From Mesostigma viride (Eukaryota; Streptophyta; Mesostigmatophyceae; Mesostigmatales; Mesostigmataceae): a stretch of 29,591 nt of DNA. The stretch is taken from contig RPFO01000132.1 of the NCBI GenBank assembly GCA_009746045.1, positions 1,570,590 to 1,600,180 of the forward strand, read 5' to 3'. A model generated the notes under the pieces. The model was not told the DNA's origin and searched no databases. It was given only the letters and a program-made list of their open reading frames with translations. Position numbers and translations under genes: made by a program. Below, in pieces: positions 10,169 to 18,204 of this stretch. Positions within the stretch are counted from its first letter, which is position 1. Every line of letters starts with the position of its first letter.

Positions 10169-10528
10169 ATAGAGGGCCTTAGGCCCGACCTGAGGGTGTT
10201 GTCCCTCCGGTATATAGAGTCGCCCTCATGTTCTGGCCAGTTGGCTGGTCGTTCTTGGTCCTTGGTACTGATTTGTTTACTCTGTGTGTCCTGCCCAGTG
10301 CCGTTCCCCCCCGGCAAGGACTTTGTTCCAGGCAGTTAGGGGAACCTACCACCAGGCTTGGTGCTGGCTAACCCTACACCTCCCGGCGTGGTGGTGGAGA
10401 CCGAGTTAATACGTTGGTGTCTTGTATCTTGGACGGTCTGCCGACTGTGTTAGTGTGTGCTGGGTGCATTAGGTTTCCTACCCCTTGTTTTCCTCCCTGT
10501 GCGTAGGGAGAGGGCTCCCTACCTTTGT
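10169..10528 (+). other. 3' untranslated part of the Ty3 element
   Basis: A GC-rich stretch without a gene between the third ORF and the polypurine tract. It contains GGTATATAGAG at about 10209 and a C-rich run at 10306-10312. Nothing else is recognised. Confidence 0.5.
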
Positions 10529-10539
10529 GGGGGGGGAGG
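10528..10539 (+). promoter_or_regulatory. Polypurine tract of the Ty3 element
   Basis: A GTGGGGGGGGAGG purine run lies immediately before the TGTTACG start of the LTR, the normal place for the plus-strand DNA primer in LTR retrotransposons. Confidence 0.8.
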
Positions 10540-11112
10540 TGTTACGTCGCGTAATAATTCGTTGTAGTTACGGACGTAAATTAGGTCTTTTGCCTCGGTT
10601 GTCCCTAGGTTTACGTTTAGGCTCCTACCGGGACATTATTGTCCTCGTAACAGTACTGTGGTACATTGGGTGCCGTTGGGCGCCGCGCCGCGTACTTTAC
10701 TAGTGGTCCTGATCCTGTGGTAGAATGTAGTGGACCAGCGTGCATCAGTAGATGTAGTGGACCAGCGTGCATCTGTAGGCGAGGGCCATGTCGGCCCGAG
10801 CGTGTTGGACCGTTGGTGACCATTTATGTGCGTTCTACCCCTTGTGTGTGCACTCGGCGTGTGTTAAATGAATTAACACATTTAGGCTTGAGTCACGGCA
10901 GTGTAGTTGTGTTTCCTTCCTCTATTCCTGGAGTAAACGGGTTTTGGTAAATGGTTGTATGGCGTATTATAGTAACACATACGTTAATGCATTGAGATCA
11001 GCTCCGTCACGTTCGTCTTTCGCCAGAGGTTTGAGTAGAGGAGGCCTGACCAGTTTAGGTAGTATCAGGCCCATTAGAGGTAGAGGTGGAGGTAGATATC
11101 CGCGGCGTAACA
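10540..11112 (+). repeat. 3' LTR of the Ty3 element (573 bp)
   Basis: The left end TGTTACGTCGCG (10540-10551) and the right end CGCGGCGTAACA (11101-11112) are inverted repeats with one mismatch, with the TG...CA termini typical of LTRs. The left end abuts a polypurine tract. No second copy lies in the window, so the length rests on the inverted ends alone. The base after the right end begins GAAAC, the expected target-duplication sequence, but the partner is lost with the 5' end. Confidence 0.8.
10725..10778 (+). repeat. 27-bp tandem duplication inside the Ty3 LTR
   Basis: ATGTAGTGGACCAGCGTGCATC occurs at 10725 and again at 10752, a 27-bp period with nearly two copies. LTR promoter regions often carry such duplications, so a promoter role is possible but not shown. 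Confidence 0.8.
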
Positions 11113-11520
11113 GAAACCTAGACAGTGGCAGGTTTATATCTCAACGTAGCTCCTGCCACCTGGCCAAGAAAAACTGGCCAAAGCTTTGGCCACGACTGAT
11201 CCGGATCAGGCCGCACCGGCCTCAAAAGGTATGTCACGTGAACCCAATAACCTAGCTATAGCGGCTACCCTTCCATCTCACTATAAAGAAACTATGTTCA
11301 GAGAACCACGATTCTATTAACCGTGGAACTCCAGGGTAACCAGACTCTTTATTAAAACAATGAGTGGAGCACATACAAAAGGCAGGCCACATCCCGGCCG
11401 CCGATGCTCATGGGAACACTTATTGCTTGGCAAAGGCTAGCCTTACCCTTATATCCCTCCCTGGCGATCCATGCCAGGGGCAAAGAACCTAGCATAATGA
11501 CATAGAAATGAACAACCAAA
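11113..11520 (-). repeat. Diverged copy of the repeat B/A block, probable 3' end of a DIRS-like element
   Basis: CTATAAAGAAACTATGTTCAGAG...CGATTCTATT and TTATTAAAACAATGAGTGG (11281-11360) match the end of repeat B and the start of repeat A in the same order, with many differences elsewhere. Read on the minus strand this region lies downstream of the tyrosine-recombinase fragment and contains AATAAA (complement of TTTATT at 11348-11353), a possible polyadenylation signal. It is therefore likely the terminal region of that element family. No ORF is supported here. Confidence 0.55.
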
Positions 11521-11769
11521 CTAGGTGGAGGGCAATTTCAAAATAGCCCGCCAGGCCCGAGGGGGGCAGGCGGCCATGGCCCGAAGAAGAACCTCAGGCA
11601 GCTCCACCTCCAAACTGCGGTGCAAGCCCACATAATGGGCAACCGTGGAGCTGCTAAGCCAGCGCCCCCGGCCCTGGATGTCCCCCATGCTGCGACCCGC
11701 GAGGAAATCGTGAGTGGCACCAGTTAACGCACTTGTGCACTGAAAGCGAACGTGTGTTTGATTATGCAA
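11521..11769 (-). pseudogene. Tyrosine recombinase C-terminus, DIRS/Ngaro-like fragment
   Basis: The 82-residue minus-strand ORF contains GATHDFLAGRSMGDIQGRGRW, followed by SSSTVAHYV. The series A(S/T)HD, then RGRW, then S-x-x-S-V-x-x-Y is the C-terminal catalytic part of DIRS-type tyrosine recombinases, with the nucleophile being the Tyr of AHYV. Family members are several times longer, and the upstream part carrying the first catalytic Arg is missing. It is cut within about 80 bp of the DNA element that starts at 11847. The ATG at 11769 is therefore probably not a true start. A Crypton recombinase is the main alternative. Confidence 0.6.
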
Positions 11770-11787
11770 TGGCTGGCATATATCAAT

Positions 11788-11840
11788 CCATGCAAGCTTG
11801 CCAACCTGGCTTGCATGGGCACGTAGGTTAGGGTAACCTA
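11788..11840. repeat. Two adjacent perfect hairpins
   Basis: CCATGCAAGC (11788-11797) pairs perfectly with GCTTGCATGG (11809-11818). TAGGTTA (11824-11830) pairs with TAACCTA (11834-11840). Both lie just outside the left end of the DNA element at 11847 and upstream of the recombinase fragment. Their role is unknown. Confidence 0.75.
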
Positions 11841-11846
11841 GTGTCC

Positions 11847-11883
11847 CAATGTCCAGGAAAAGGCCTCAATTGAGGCCTTTTTT
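11847..11883 (+). repeat. Left terminal inverted repeat of the DNA element
   Basis: CAATGTCCAGGAAA followed by the self-complementary AAAAGGCCTCAATTGAGGCCTTTT (given here as an arm of about 12 bases and its mirror, 11859-11882). The single-strand form would fold into a perfect stem. Confidence 0.65.
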
Positions 11884-12726
11884 ATATTGGGTGTTGCATG
11901 CAGCCAAACAACTTTTTTCCAAATATGAGCATAGGCCATGCATTATTATGATTGTTTTGGGGTTGCCAGCACTTAACATCAGTCATATAGCCCCAATACC
12001 TATTTAATTATGATTTAACAAAACAGGGTGTCGCTGCGGTGGCACCATAAACACAGCATGACCATAGATGCAAGCAGAAAAAAGGCGCTAGTACTCAGTT
12101 CCCTCTGCCTCTTAGGTGTCTTTTAGACCTTACGAGGTTTCCCCACAACACGGTAAGCATGGCATGACATGGCATGCTCCCCAAGGGACGCCTCATACAC
12201 AATTGCACGGCCGGGGCTGTCGCGCAGCACTGCAGGCAGCAACAGCCTGCCATGGGTATTGCACGTAACCATGAGGAATCCAAAGCCTCTATTACAAACA
12301 CGCACAAGGATCATGCATTATAATGATAGGTGTGACCTTCCAAGCGCTCAGCTTCACTCACATAGCCCCAATATCTACATTGTTACGGTATATTCTGACA
12401 GGGGTTTGCTGCCGCGGCAGCAGATGAACAGCACATGGCAAGATATACAAGCATAACTGGACACCATTTGCACTGTCTTCTAGACCTCTAGCTTGATTTT
12501 AAGCTTTGCAAGGGTTGCCTGAGACATGGCCAGCATGGCAGGAACTGCCATGCTTCTTATGGAAAGCAAACACGTCTACACGGTGGGGGCCAGCCGCAGA
12601 GCACTGCACGAAGTAATATAGCCTGCCTTACGTCACCTCGGCACTAGGCGCCGATAGGCAGCTAAAAACTGGCGATATCACAAGCAAATCGATGCCATTC
12701 CCTTTCTACCACCAGGACGCACTTAC

Positions 12727-12946
12727 CTTTCACACCCGTCACACCCGGGATCACTAAGCACGCATATGCGTTGGCGCTGAACGTGGCTGCATCAGAAAAG
12801 CTGTTCAAGCTCGGCGTTTTCAAGTTGTCCGGAAGCGATGCAGCCCGCAAATCTGGCCGGACAGACGCTCCATGCGTCGTCCATTGACGTATGAAAGCGG
12901 CTGCAGCGGCCTCACCAGCGCTGTTCGCATAATTGCGCTCCCATAT
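12727..12946 (-). other. Candidate protein-coding exon inside the DNA element
   Basis: On the minus strand a frame open from 12972 to about 12663 is bounded by CCCCCAG (acceptor-like, ending at 12947) and by G/GTAAGTGCG (donor-like, GTAAGT at 12726-12721). The 220-bp interval encodes about 73 residues with ordinary composition (ERNYANSAGEAAAAAF; SDAATFSANAYACLVIPGV). I do not recognise the protein. It could be a piece of a degraded transposase or of a host gene captured by the element. Splice-like signals of this quality also occur by chance. Confidence 0.3.
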
Positions 12947-13565
12947 CTGGGGGCGCGCGCGCGTTTATTGTCCGCAACCCAGTTTTTCCTAGCTAAAAAC
13001 ACCCCTTCCTCTACCTATGGATTCACGACAAAAGGCTCAAATATAACCAGCGCCCCTTTAGTCACGGCTGCCCCAACATCCCCCCCGCCGTTCCGCTAGT
13101 CTCCTTCCCAACATATCGAAGCATCGTCCTGCTGGCAGGCGCACTATCAACGCCATCTACGCCCCATCTGAACTTCACTAACCTGGCATTCAGCACACAA
13201 ATAACGACCCCACGAATTTATAAATCGACTTTTGACACATTTAGCGGTCGGGCTAGCTTCAAGGATAATTTATCTGCCCAACGCGCTCCATACTGCTCGA
13301 AATGATGCACGAACGTGGCCATACGGTCCATTTTACTCGAGGCCGCCATGGTCGTGCATTCGTGAAAATTCCTCGTCCCGTTGCACGAAAGTGGCCAAAA
13401 TAGGTACTTTTCCACCTCACGTATTTTTCAGTAACCGTCGACCCCTGTCGACCCCAACGGGTCAGGACGCTCAGCACATGTACCAGATTCGCGCCACTGG
13501 GGCCGGACGACCCATAGGACCGGTCCTTCCCGCCAAAATACCGTACTTTGTGAGATCTTGGTAAA

Positions 13566-13614
13566 AAAGGCCTCAATTGAGCCAAAAGGCCTCAATTGAG
13601 GCCTCTGGACACTG
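13566..13614 (-). repeat. Right terminal inverted repeat of the DNA element
   Basis: Read inward from 13614 (CAGTGTCCAG) the repeat has one full AGGCCTCAATTGAGGCCT palindrome and a second imperfect one (GGCTCAATTGAGGCCT), then TTTTTTA. The duplicated core distinguishes it from the left end. Confidence 0.65.
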
Positions 13615-14402
13615 AGACGGCAGCTAGCTATCCTGCACTAGTGCTAACCAATGAGGTGCTGGCTCCGTTCAGCTAGATCTACTCCAGCTAGGACTGATAC
13701 GATGCCCACAGGCACCGACTGCCTAACAGCACTACGTGGATGGTCCTGGACCTCCCCTAGGACCTCCGTACAGGACTAGCACTGCAACCACCTTGTGGTC
13801 TGCATCACAGCTCATAAACCCTACCACGTGAATACCCACGTGCGTGTGCCCTACATATCTCAGTGCAAAAATCTAGCACCCACGTGCCCAATATGGCACG
13901 TGCGGATCTAAACCCTAGTAGAGATATGTCCAGTGTACTACACCACCGTCCATGTCCGTATCCCACTTGGGAAACGGGGACAACGCCACGTGTACTGATA
14001 GTCTAGGCCTGAAGCCCTAGAATAACTCCCATTATTACTTTTCTTTGGGGAGTGAGGGGAAGACTCTTCCCACAACCCACTCATATGCCAACCACTACTG
14101 ATATGCAAGGTTCCCCACAGGGACAACCAGGACACTGAAAGAGATGCATTAATAAAAGCGCCCATAGCTCCTCCGTGTTGGATATAACATCCCCACTGGT
14201 TGGATGCCTGTGTTGGGAAAACCATTGTCAGAAAAATATGACCACACGTTTTATTGACAAAGAACAAGCCATCAATAAAGGAGGACCCTTCTGACCTCAA
14301 TCTTTAATGACGCAAAGAGAGTCTTACGGGTGGGACACTTCAGACCCTGCCACCCCATGACCACCCTCCTATCTGGTGCTAACAGCCCTAGGCTGAGGCA
14401 CT
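13615..14402 (-). other. 3' untranslated region and probable 3' LTR of copia-1
   Basis: There is no coding sequence between the copia-1 stop (14403) and the DNA element. On the minus strand AGTGGGGA followed by TGTTATATCCAACA (14189 down to 14176) looks like a polypurine tract and LTR start. The other LTR end might be ...CCGTCTCA at about 13613. These edges are guesses. A cluster of CACGTG sites lies inside. Confidence 0.35.
13825..13992. promoter_or_regulatory. Cluster of five CACGTG (G-box/E-box) motifs
   Basis: CACGTG occurs at 13825, 13837, 13881, 13897 and 13987. The hexamer is palindromic and is the core site for bHLH and plant-type bZIP regulators. Five copies in 168 bp is far above chance. 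The location, in the presumed copia-1 LTR, suggests promoter or enhancer sites. Confidence 0.6.
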
Positions 14403-15906
14403 TCACCCTCTGTCGTTATATGGGTTCATCAGCGTGTAGAGGACTCTATACTGAGGCCCTGCAGCCTGTGGCACTTTTGTGAGTGCATCTGCTGCATTGT
14501 CAGGGTCTCGGATGTGAGTCTTGGACTCCAGATAGGTACACTCCTGCTTGAGGACAATCCAGTCCAAATCAGTGTGCACAGCCAAGGGGTTGTCCAGGAA
14601 AGAGAGAAGGGATTGACTGTCAGTCAGCAGATGGGATTTGACCCCAGCATAACTACCAGCCTGATGCTGCAACCACACCAGCAGATGGTTCAAGTACCTG
14701 GCATGCAACACAGATGAGACCACAGCACGGCATTCCGCTACATTGCTGCTGACTGCCTTGCGCTTGTGGAGTCTGCTGAACCAGGAAACCAAAGATTGCT
14801 TGCCAGTGGGGTTAGACAACATAAATAGCCCTGCCTCTCTGGCTTGTACCTTAGTGACTACCCGTGACTCCATGGAACTGTCCATCATGCATGTGATGTG
14901 GATGGGTTGGAACAGATCCAAGGCATGAAGAATAAGGGGAGGGCCATCATGCAACACCTGTTTAATAGCCCTGGACCCTACCTCCATGAGGACATCATCA
15001 TCCACCCTGCTGACCACTGCCAGATGAGGAGCACAAGTGGCACACAACCACCCTAGCTTACCCCGAATAGTGGGACAGAGATCAGGAGTGATGTCAGAAG
15101 GGAGAACATCTTTGCAAGACATGACATACTCAGGGGATGCTTTGAGAGAACACACCCACTCCTTCTGCTCCTTAAACAGGTTCAGAATGATGCCACAGAA
15201 CTTGACAGGATCTTTCCCCAGCTCCAGCTGCTTGCCTAATTCAAAGCTAGCAGACACTTGAGCAATGAAATCCTCCACGGCTGCCTTGGGACCAGTAATG
15301 AGCTGATCATCCCCATGCCACACAAACATCATCATACCAGCAGGATGAGGGATGGTGAAGAAACAAGGGTCAATATCATCATACAGGGCCCCCAGCTTCA
15401 GGAAGACCTCTTGGGCAGACAGCCTAAAAATTTTAGGTGCTGACTGAAGCCCTTCTACCCCCAAGTTAGGCCTTAGATGAGGTTCCTTGATGTCCCCAGC
15501 CCAGACTTTGGGAGTGTTTACCACATAGACTTGACCCCTCCACACCTTTTGGGCTATGTCAGGGTTGCCTTTAAGGAAGGCACGCTTAATGTCAGTGGCT
15601 TTACACACGTAGTCCTTGCCAGCATTCAGATGGTGAAGGAAAGTGGCCAACAGGACCTTAAGAGACGTCTGCTGAATACCAGGGGTATACAGTTCAGCCT
15701 CTGTTAGCTCAGTGGAGCCCCTGAACTCCGTGACACAAGGTCTGGCATGAAAAATGGGAGGTGTCCCATCTGCCTGGGGTTTATGCTTGCAGACAAACTT
15801 CAGTCTGAGCTTTCTGGCCCCTTGTGGCAGTGCCTCAATCGGTGTTACAGGTGGTACCTGGGACTTACTACGTGGATCAGGACAAACCCATTCCTCTCTA
15901 GCCCTG
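14403..15906 (-). CDS. pol: Copia-1 reverse transcriptase-RNase H
   Basis: The C-terminal half of the copia-1 polyprotein. After the insertion junction it reads RAREEWVCPDPR, then RT: AELYTPGIQQTSLKVLL, KATDIKRAFLKGNPD (catalytic Asp), FVWHGDDQLITG (HGDD where most elements have YVDD), and LGKQLELGKDPVKFCGI. The RNase H part has CMMDSSMESRVV, SSNVAECRAVV, LLTDSQSLL and NAADALTK, with all four acidic residues in place. It ends at TGA 14403-14405. The ATG at 16016 lies in the inserted element; the first 37 codons of that ORF are not part of this gene. The coding sequence is uninterrupted, so apart from the insertions this element looks young. Confidence 0.9.
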
Positions 15907-15926
15907 TTAAGGGGACGGGACACCCC

Positions 15927-15952
15927 CGAATTTTTTGGCGCCAAAAAATTCG
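15927..15952. repeat. 26-bp perfect palindrome next to the left inverted end
   Basis: CGAATTTTTTGGC joined to its exact reverse complement. It begins one base after the terminal inverted repeat of the TTAA element. The right end has no counterpart. Confidence 0.85.
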
Positions 15953-17340
15953 CGCCGGAGACGAAGGTCACAAATTTCACGTGCACGGTGCGCGCACCCC
16001 TTGCGGAAGTGGCCATGGCGACTGCGTTCAGGCGAAACTACCACACTAGGGCAGGCGAAATGCAAAACTTTTACTCGAATCTAAAAGGATATGAGTTTAT
16101 GATGTTAGTTTGTGGCGGATATCAGCTGGTTTACAATATCGCTGTTGTTTTTTTATGCCATCGGCATGGGGGGTAATCTGAATTTTTTGGTCGCGCGGAA
16201 TGAAATAGAATTCATGATAGCGGCTGTAAAATAGCGGTTTTGGGGGCTGTTCTGACCTTGAAGCAGGCATTAATATCGGTTGCATCGAATTCTAAACCGA
16301 GCTGGTGCTTTTTGCCAGATTTTCGGCCATTATCGGTAAGTAATTGTTCAGACCTGCGCAGTGCGTGTCTGACCTGTCCATGGAAGAACGGCTGTTGTTG
16401 CGCGCCTGGGCGAGGGATTTACGAGGGCAAGGTACAGATTTGTCGCGAACGTTATCTGCTATCGGTGCTTTCTTCTATGAGCTCATCGTTCGAGGTTTTT
16501 TGCGTTCTTTTTGGTTGGGCAGTTTCCGCCAGCTAGCTCGCCGTCGCTTGCCGTTGTGTTGTCGAATACCTGGCAGCTTTAGATTGTTTTCGTTGATGTC
16601 GTGATCAGGGCCGCTTCAGTCGCAGCCTATAGCTCTTCGGGAAGGTATAAGGCATTTCATAAAACGTGTTCTGGCAAGGATGTTGTGCGTATGGACGCTT
16701 CTTGTTGTTTGAGAGTGACGCACCCTCTCCTCACAGGCCGCAGCGGCATCACAGCGCTCATGCGGTGAAGGGCCGCCAATGGTTTCTTTGCATTTTATCG
16801 TGCAGGGATGGAAGTGTTATAGTGATGATGATGTTGGAGATATTGCATTTGTGTGACTGCATGTAGATAGCTGGCACCAATGGTTGTTTGAGCTTTCCTT
16901 TGTTATGATGATGTGACAAGACTACAATGTGCTGAGCCAACCATGGTTGACATGCATGACTGCATGCAAGCTATATATACCATGTTCTTACTTGGTTCCT
17001 TGCCCTCCATAGTCCCAGTTTGTCATCCATGCCGGGGAGGACAGTTTAGGAGGTGTTGTTGTGTTGATTAGCTTGGTTGGCATCAACCTTACACTCTAAC
17101 CTGGGAGAAACATAGGAAATGCCGCTTAGGCATGTTAGGGCTACCATCGTCAAGGCTATGCACATATTTACAAGGCTGGCCATGCTGGAGGGATGATGAA
17201 GACATATGAGGTGCGTGGCCACCCCTTGTACTTTGTAAACATACTCTGCATGGTTTTGGTGCATGTTGGATGGCATATTAAGTGGCACTGTGGGGTTACT
17301 AACTTACTGAGTGGTCCTTAGCGCCTTGTCATGTGGTCAT
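15953..17340. other. Interior of the TTAA element, left part
   Basis: No ORF here resembles a transposase or known protein; the longest (16240-16536, plus) has no recognisable motif. A TATA-like CTATATATACC lies at 16972-16982, followed by ATG, but only a short frame follows. The interior may derive from unrelated host DNA. Confidence 0.45.
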
Positions 17341-17790
17341 ATAGGAAACCCATCAACTTGAGCAGTTCTTGTCGCAATGACACCCCACATTGAGCATGCG
17401 TTGCCGTCAGCGTGCAAGAGTTGATTATGTGTGCTTTGGTCAGTTTGCAGATGTCTTTGATGAAGAAGGAGGTGCTAGTGTGGCTAAATGGTTACTCTAA
17501 TTTCCTTGTAGCGTCTACATGGGTGGCCGTCTTGGAATGGTTATAACTTGGGCAGTTCTTGTCAGAATGGCGTCAAACCTTGAACATAGGAGGTACCATA
17601 TGTGCAGAGAATGGTAGTATGTGGTTTGGCCAGTTTTCATGAGGCTTAGATGTATAAAGGGGTGTTAGTGTGGTTAAATACTAGCTAAAACCTCCCTTAG
17701 CTTCGTCACAGGTGGCAATCTAGGAATATCCATCAAATAGGGCTGCGCTTGTCAGAATGACCTGAAAATTTGGGGCTGCATGTCCCCCAA
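17341..17790. repeat. Diverged tandem repeats with exact 190-bp spacing
   Basis: The block CATCAACTTGAGCAGTTCTT at 17351, TTATAACTTGGGCAGTTCTT at 17541 and CATCAAATAGGGCTGCGCTT at 17731 are related and lie 190 bp apart. A second block, GGTGCTAGTGTGGCTAAAT at 17471 and GGTGTTAGTGTGGTTAAAT at 17661, keeps the same period. At least two full units and part of a third lie inside the TTAA element. Confidence 0.75.
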
Positions 17791-18184
17791 CCTCTAGTAT
17801 TTGGGAATATATGATTTGGCCCTATTCCATGTGTTTATGATTTGATAATTTTTTTTTTCATTAAAAAAGTACCCTTTTTGCGGGAAAATCCATCAATGTG
17901 TGTAAACATGATTATTTTGTGCTCAAAATTAGGTAGCATTTCTCAAAAGTCAGGGAAATATATGGGAATATATGATTTGGTCCCAATATGTTTGCCCACT
18001 GCCCTAGGAAAAATGTGACTAGAATAGCGTCTTTTTCTATTTTTAGCGCGTTACCGGTGCCCTGTGGGGGCTAGTACCCCCCCCAAGTGGCTGGAAAATA
18101 TTTTTTTTATCATATTAATGGTCCCCAATCATCATTGGATTTTTAGCACATGCATAGGTATGGTTTCCAGAAAAGTGCCCTTTA
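17791..18184. other. A/T-rich right interior of the TTAA element
   Basis: No gene. It has T-runs at 17850-17858 and 18100-18107, and a near-duplicate GGGAATATATGATTTGG at about 17803 and 17961. Confidence 0.5.
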
Positions 18185-18204
18185 GGGGTGTCCCCTCCCC
18201 TTAA

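Larger units (their letters stand above)
4318..11112 (+). mobile_element. 5'-truncated Ty3 (chromovirus-type) LTR retrotransposon
   Basis: In order: reverse transcriptase, RNase H, HHCC zinc-finger integrase with GPY/F-like module and C-terminal chromodomain, a long third ORF, a G-rich polypurine tract, then a 3' LTR (10540-11112) whose ends form an imperfect 12-bp inverted repeat. RT before integrase with a chromodomain places it in the Ty3 chromovirus group. The 5' LTR, primer-binding site, gag and protease are absent. Three one-base frame breaks interrupt the coding region (near 6095, 6443 and 9055). Confidence 0.85.
11847..13614. mobile_element. DNA element with palindromic terminal inverted repeats, non-autonomous
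   Basis: The left end CAATGTCCAGGAAAAGGCC and the complement of the right end (CAGTGTCCAGAGGCC) share CARTGTCCAG, then a palindromic AGGCCTCAATTGAGGCCT core, then TTTT. The two ends align except for four extra bases on the left. The right end has the core twice (13568 onward and 13587-13604). Ends starting CAG are common in hAT elements, but the expected 8-bp target duplication is not present, so the superfamily is open. No transposase is found in the 1.77 kb interior; one candidate exon lies inside. Subterminal TGCACGAA(C/A)GTGGCCA occurs at 13306 and 13382. Confidence 0.6.
15911..18200. mobile_element. 2,290-bp TTAA-target DNA element (piggyBac-type signature), non-autonomous
   Basis: It is flanked by TTAA on both sides (15907-15910 and 18201-18204). 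The ends GGGGACGGGACACCCC (15911-15926) and GGGGTGTCCCCTCCCC (18185-18200) are inverted repeats at 15 of 16 positions. It interrupts the copia-1 RT region, and joining the flanks at one TTAA restores the reading frame exactly. TTAA duplication with short inverted ends is the hallmark of the piggyBac superfamily. No transposase or other convincing protein is encoded, so it would depend on a relative for movement. Confidence 0.85.

Noticed and set aside
11721-11728. AGTTAACG, identical to the copia-2 LTR start
   Set aside because: It lies inside the recombinase coding fragment and no further LTR sequence follows; a chance octamer.
11839-11846. 8-bp target duplication expected for a hAT element at 11847-13614
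   Set aside because: TAGTGTCC on the left does not match AGACGGCA on the right, so hAT membership was not asserted.
12384-12390. TGTTACG, like the Ty3 LTR start
   Set aside because: Similarity ends after seven bases, with no polypurine tract or matching LTR interior.
13232-13585. Overlapping ORFs of about 110 codons on both strands within the DNA element
   Set aside because: No recognisable motif; both overlap the subterminal repeats and terminal inverted repeat, so chance frames are likelier than a transposase.
15907-16016. N-terminus MATSARGARTVHVKFV of the copia-1 RT ORF
   Set aside because: It is encoded by the inserted TTAA element; native coding starts at the TTAA junction.
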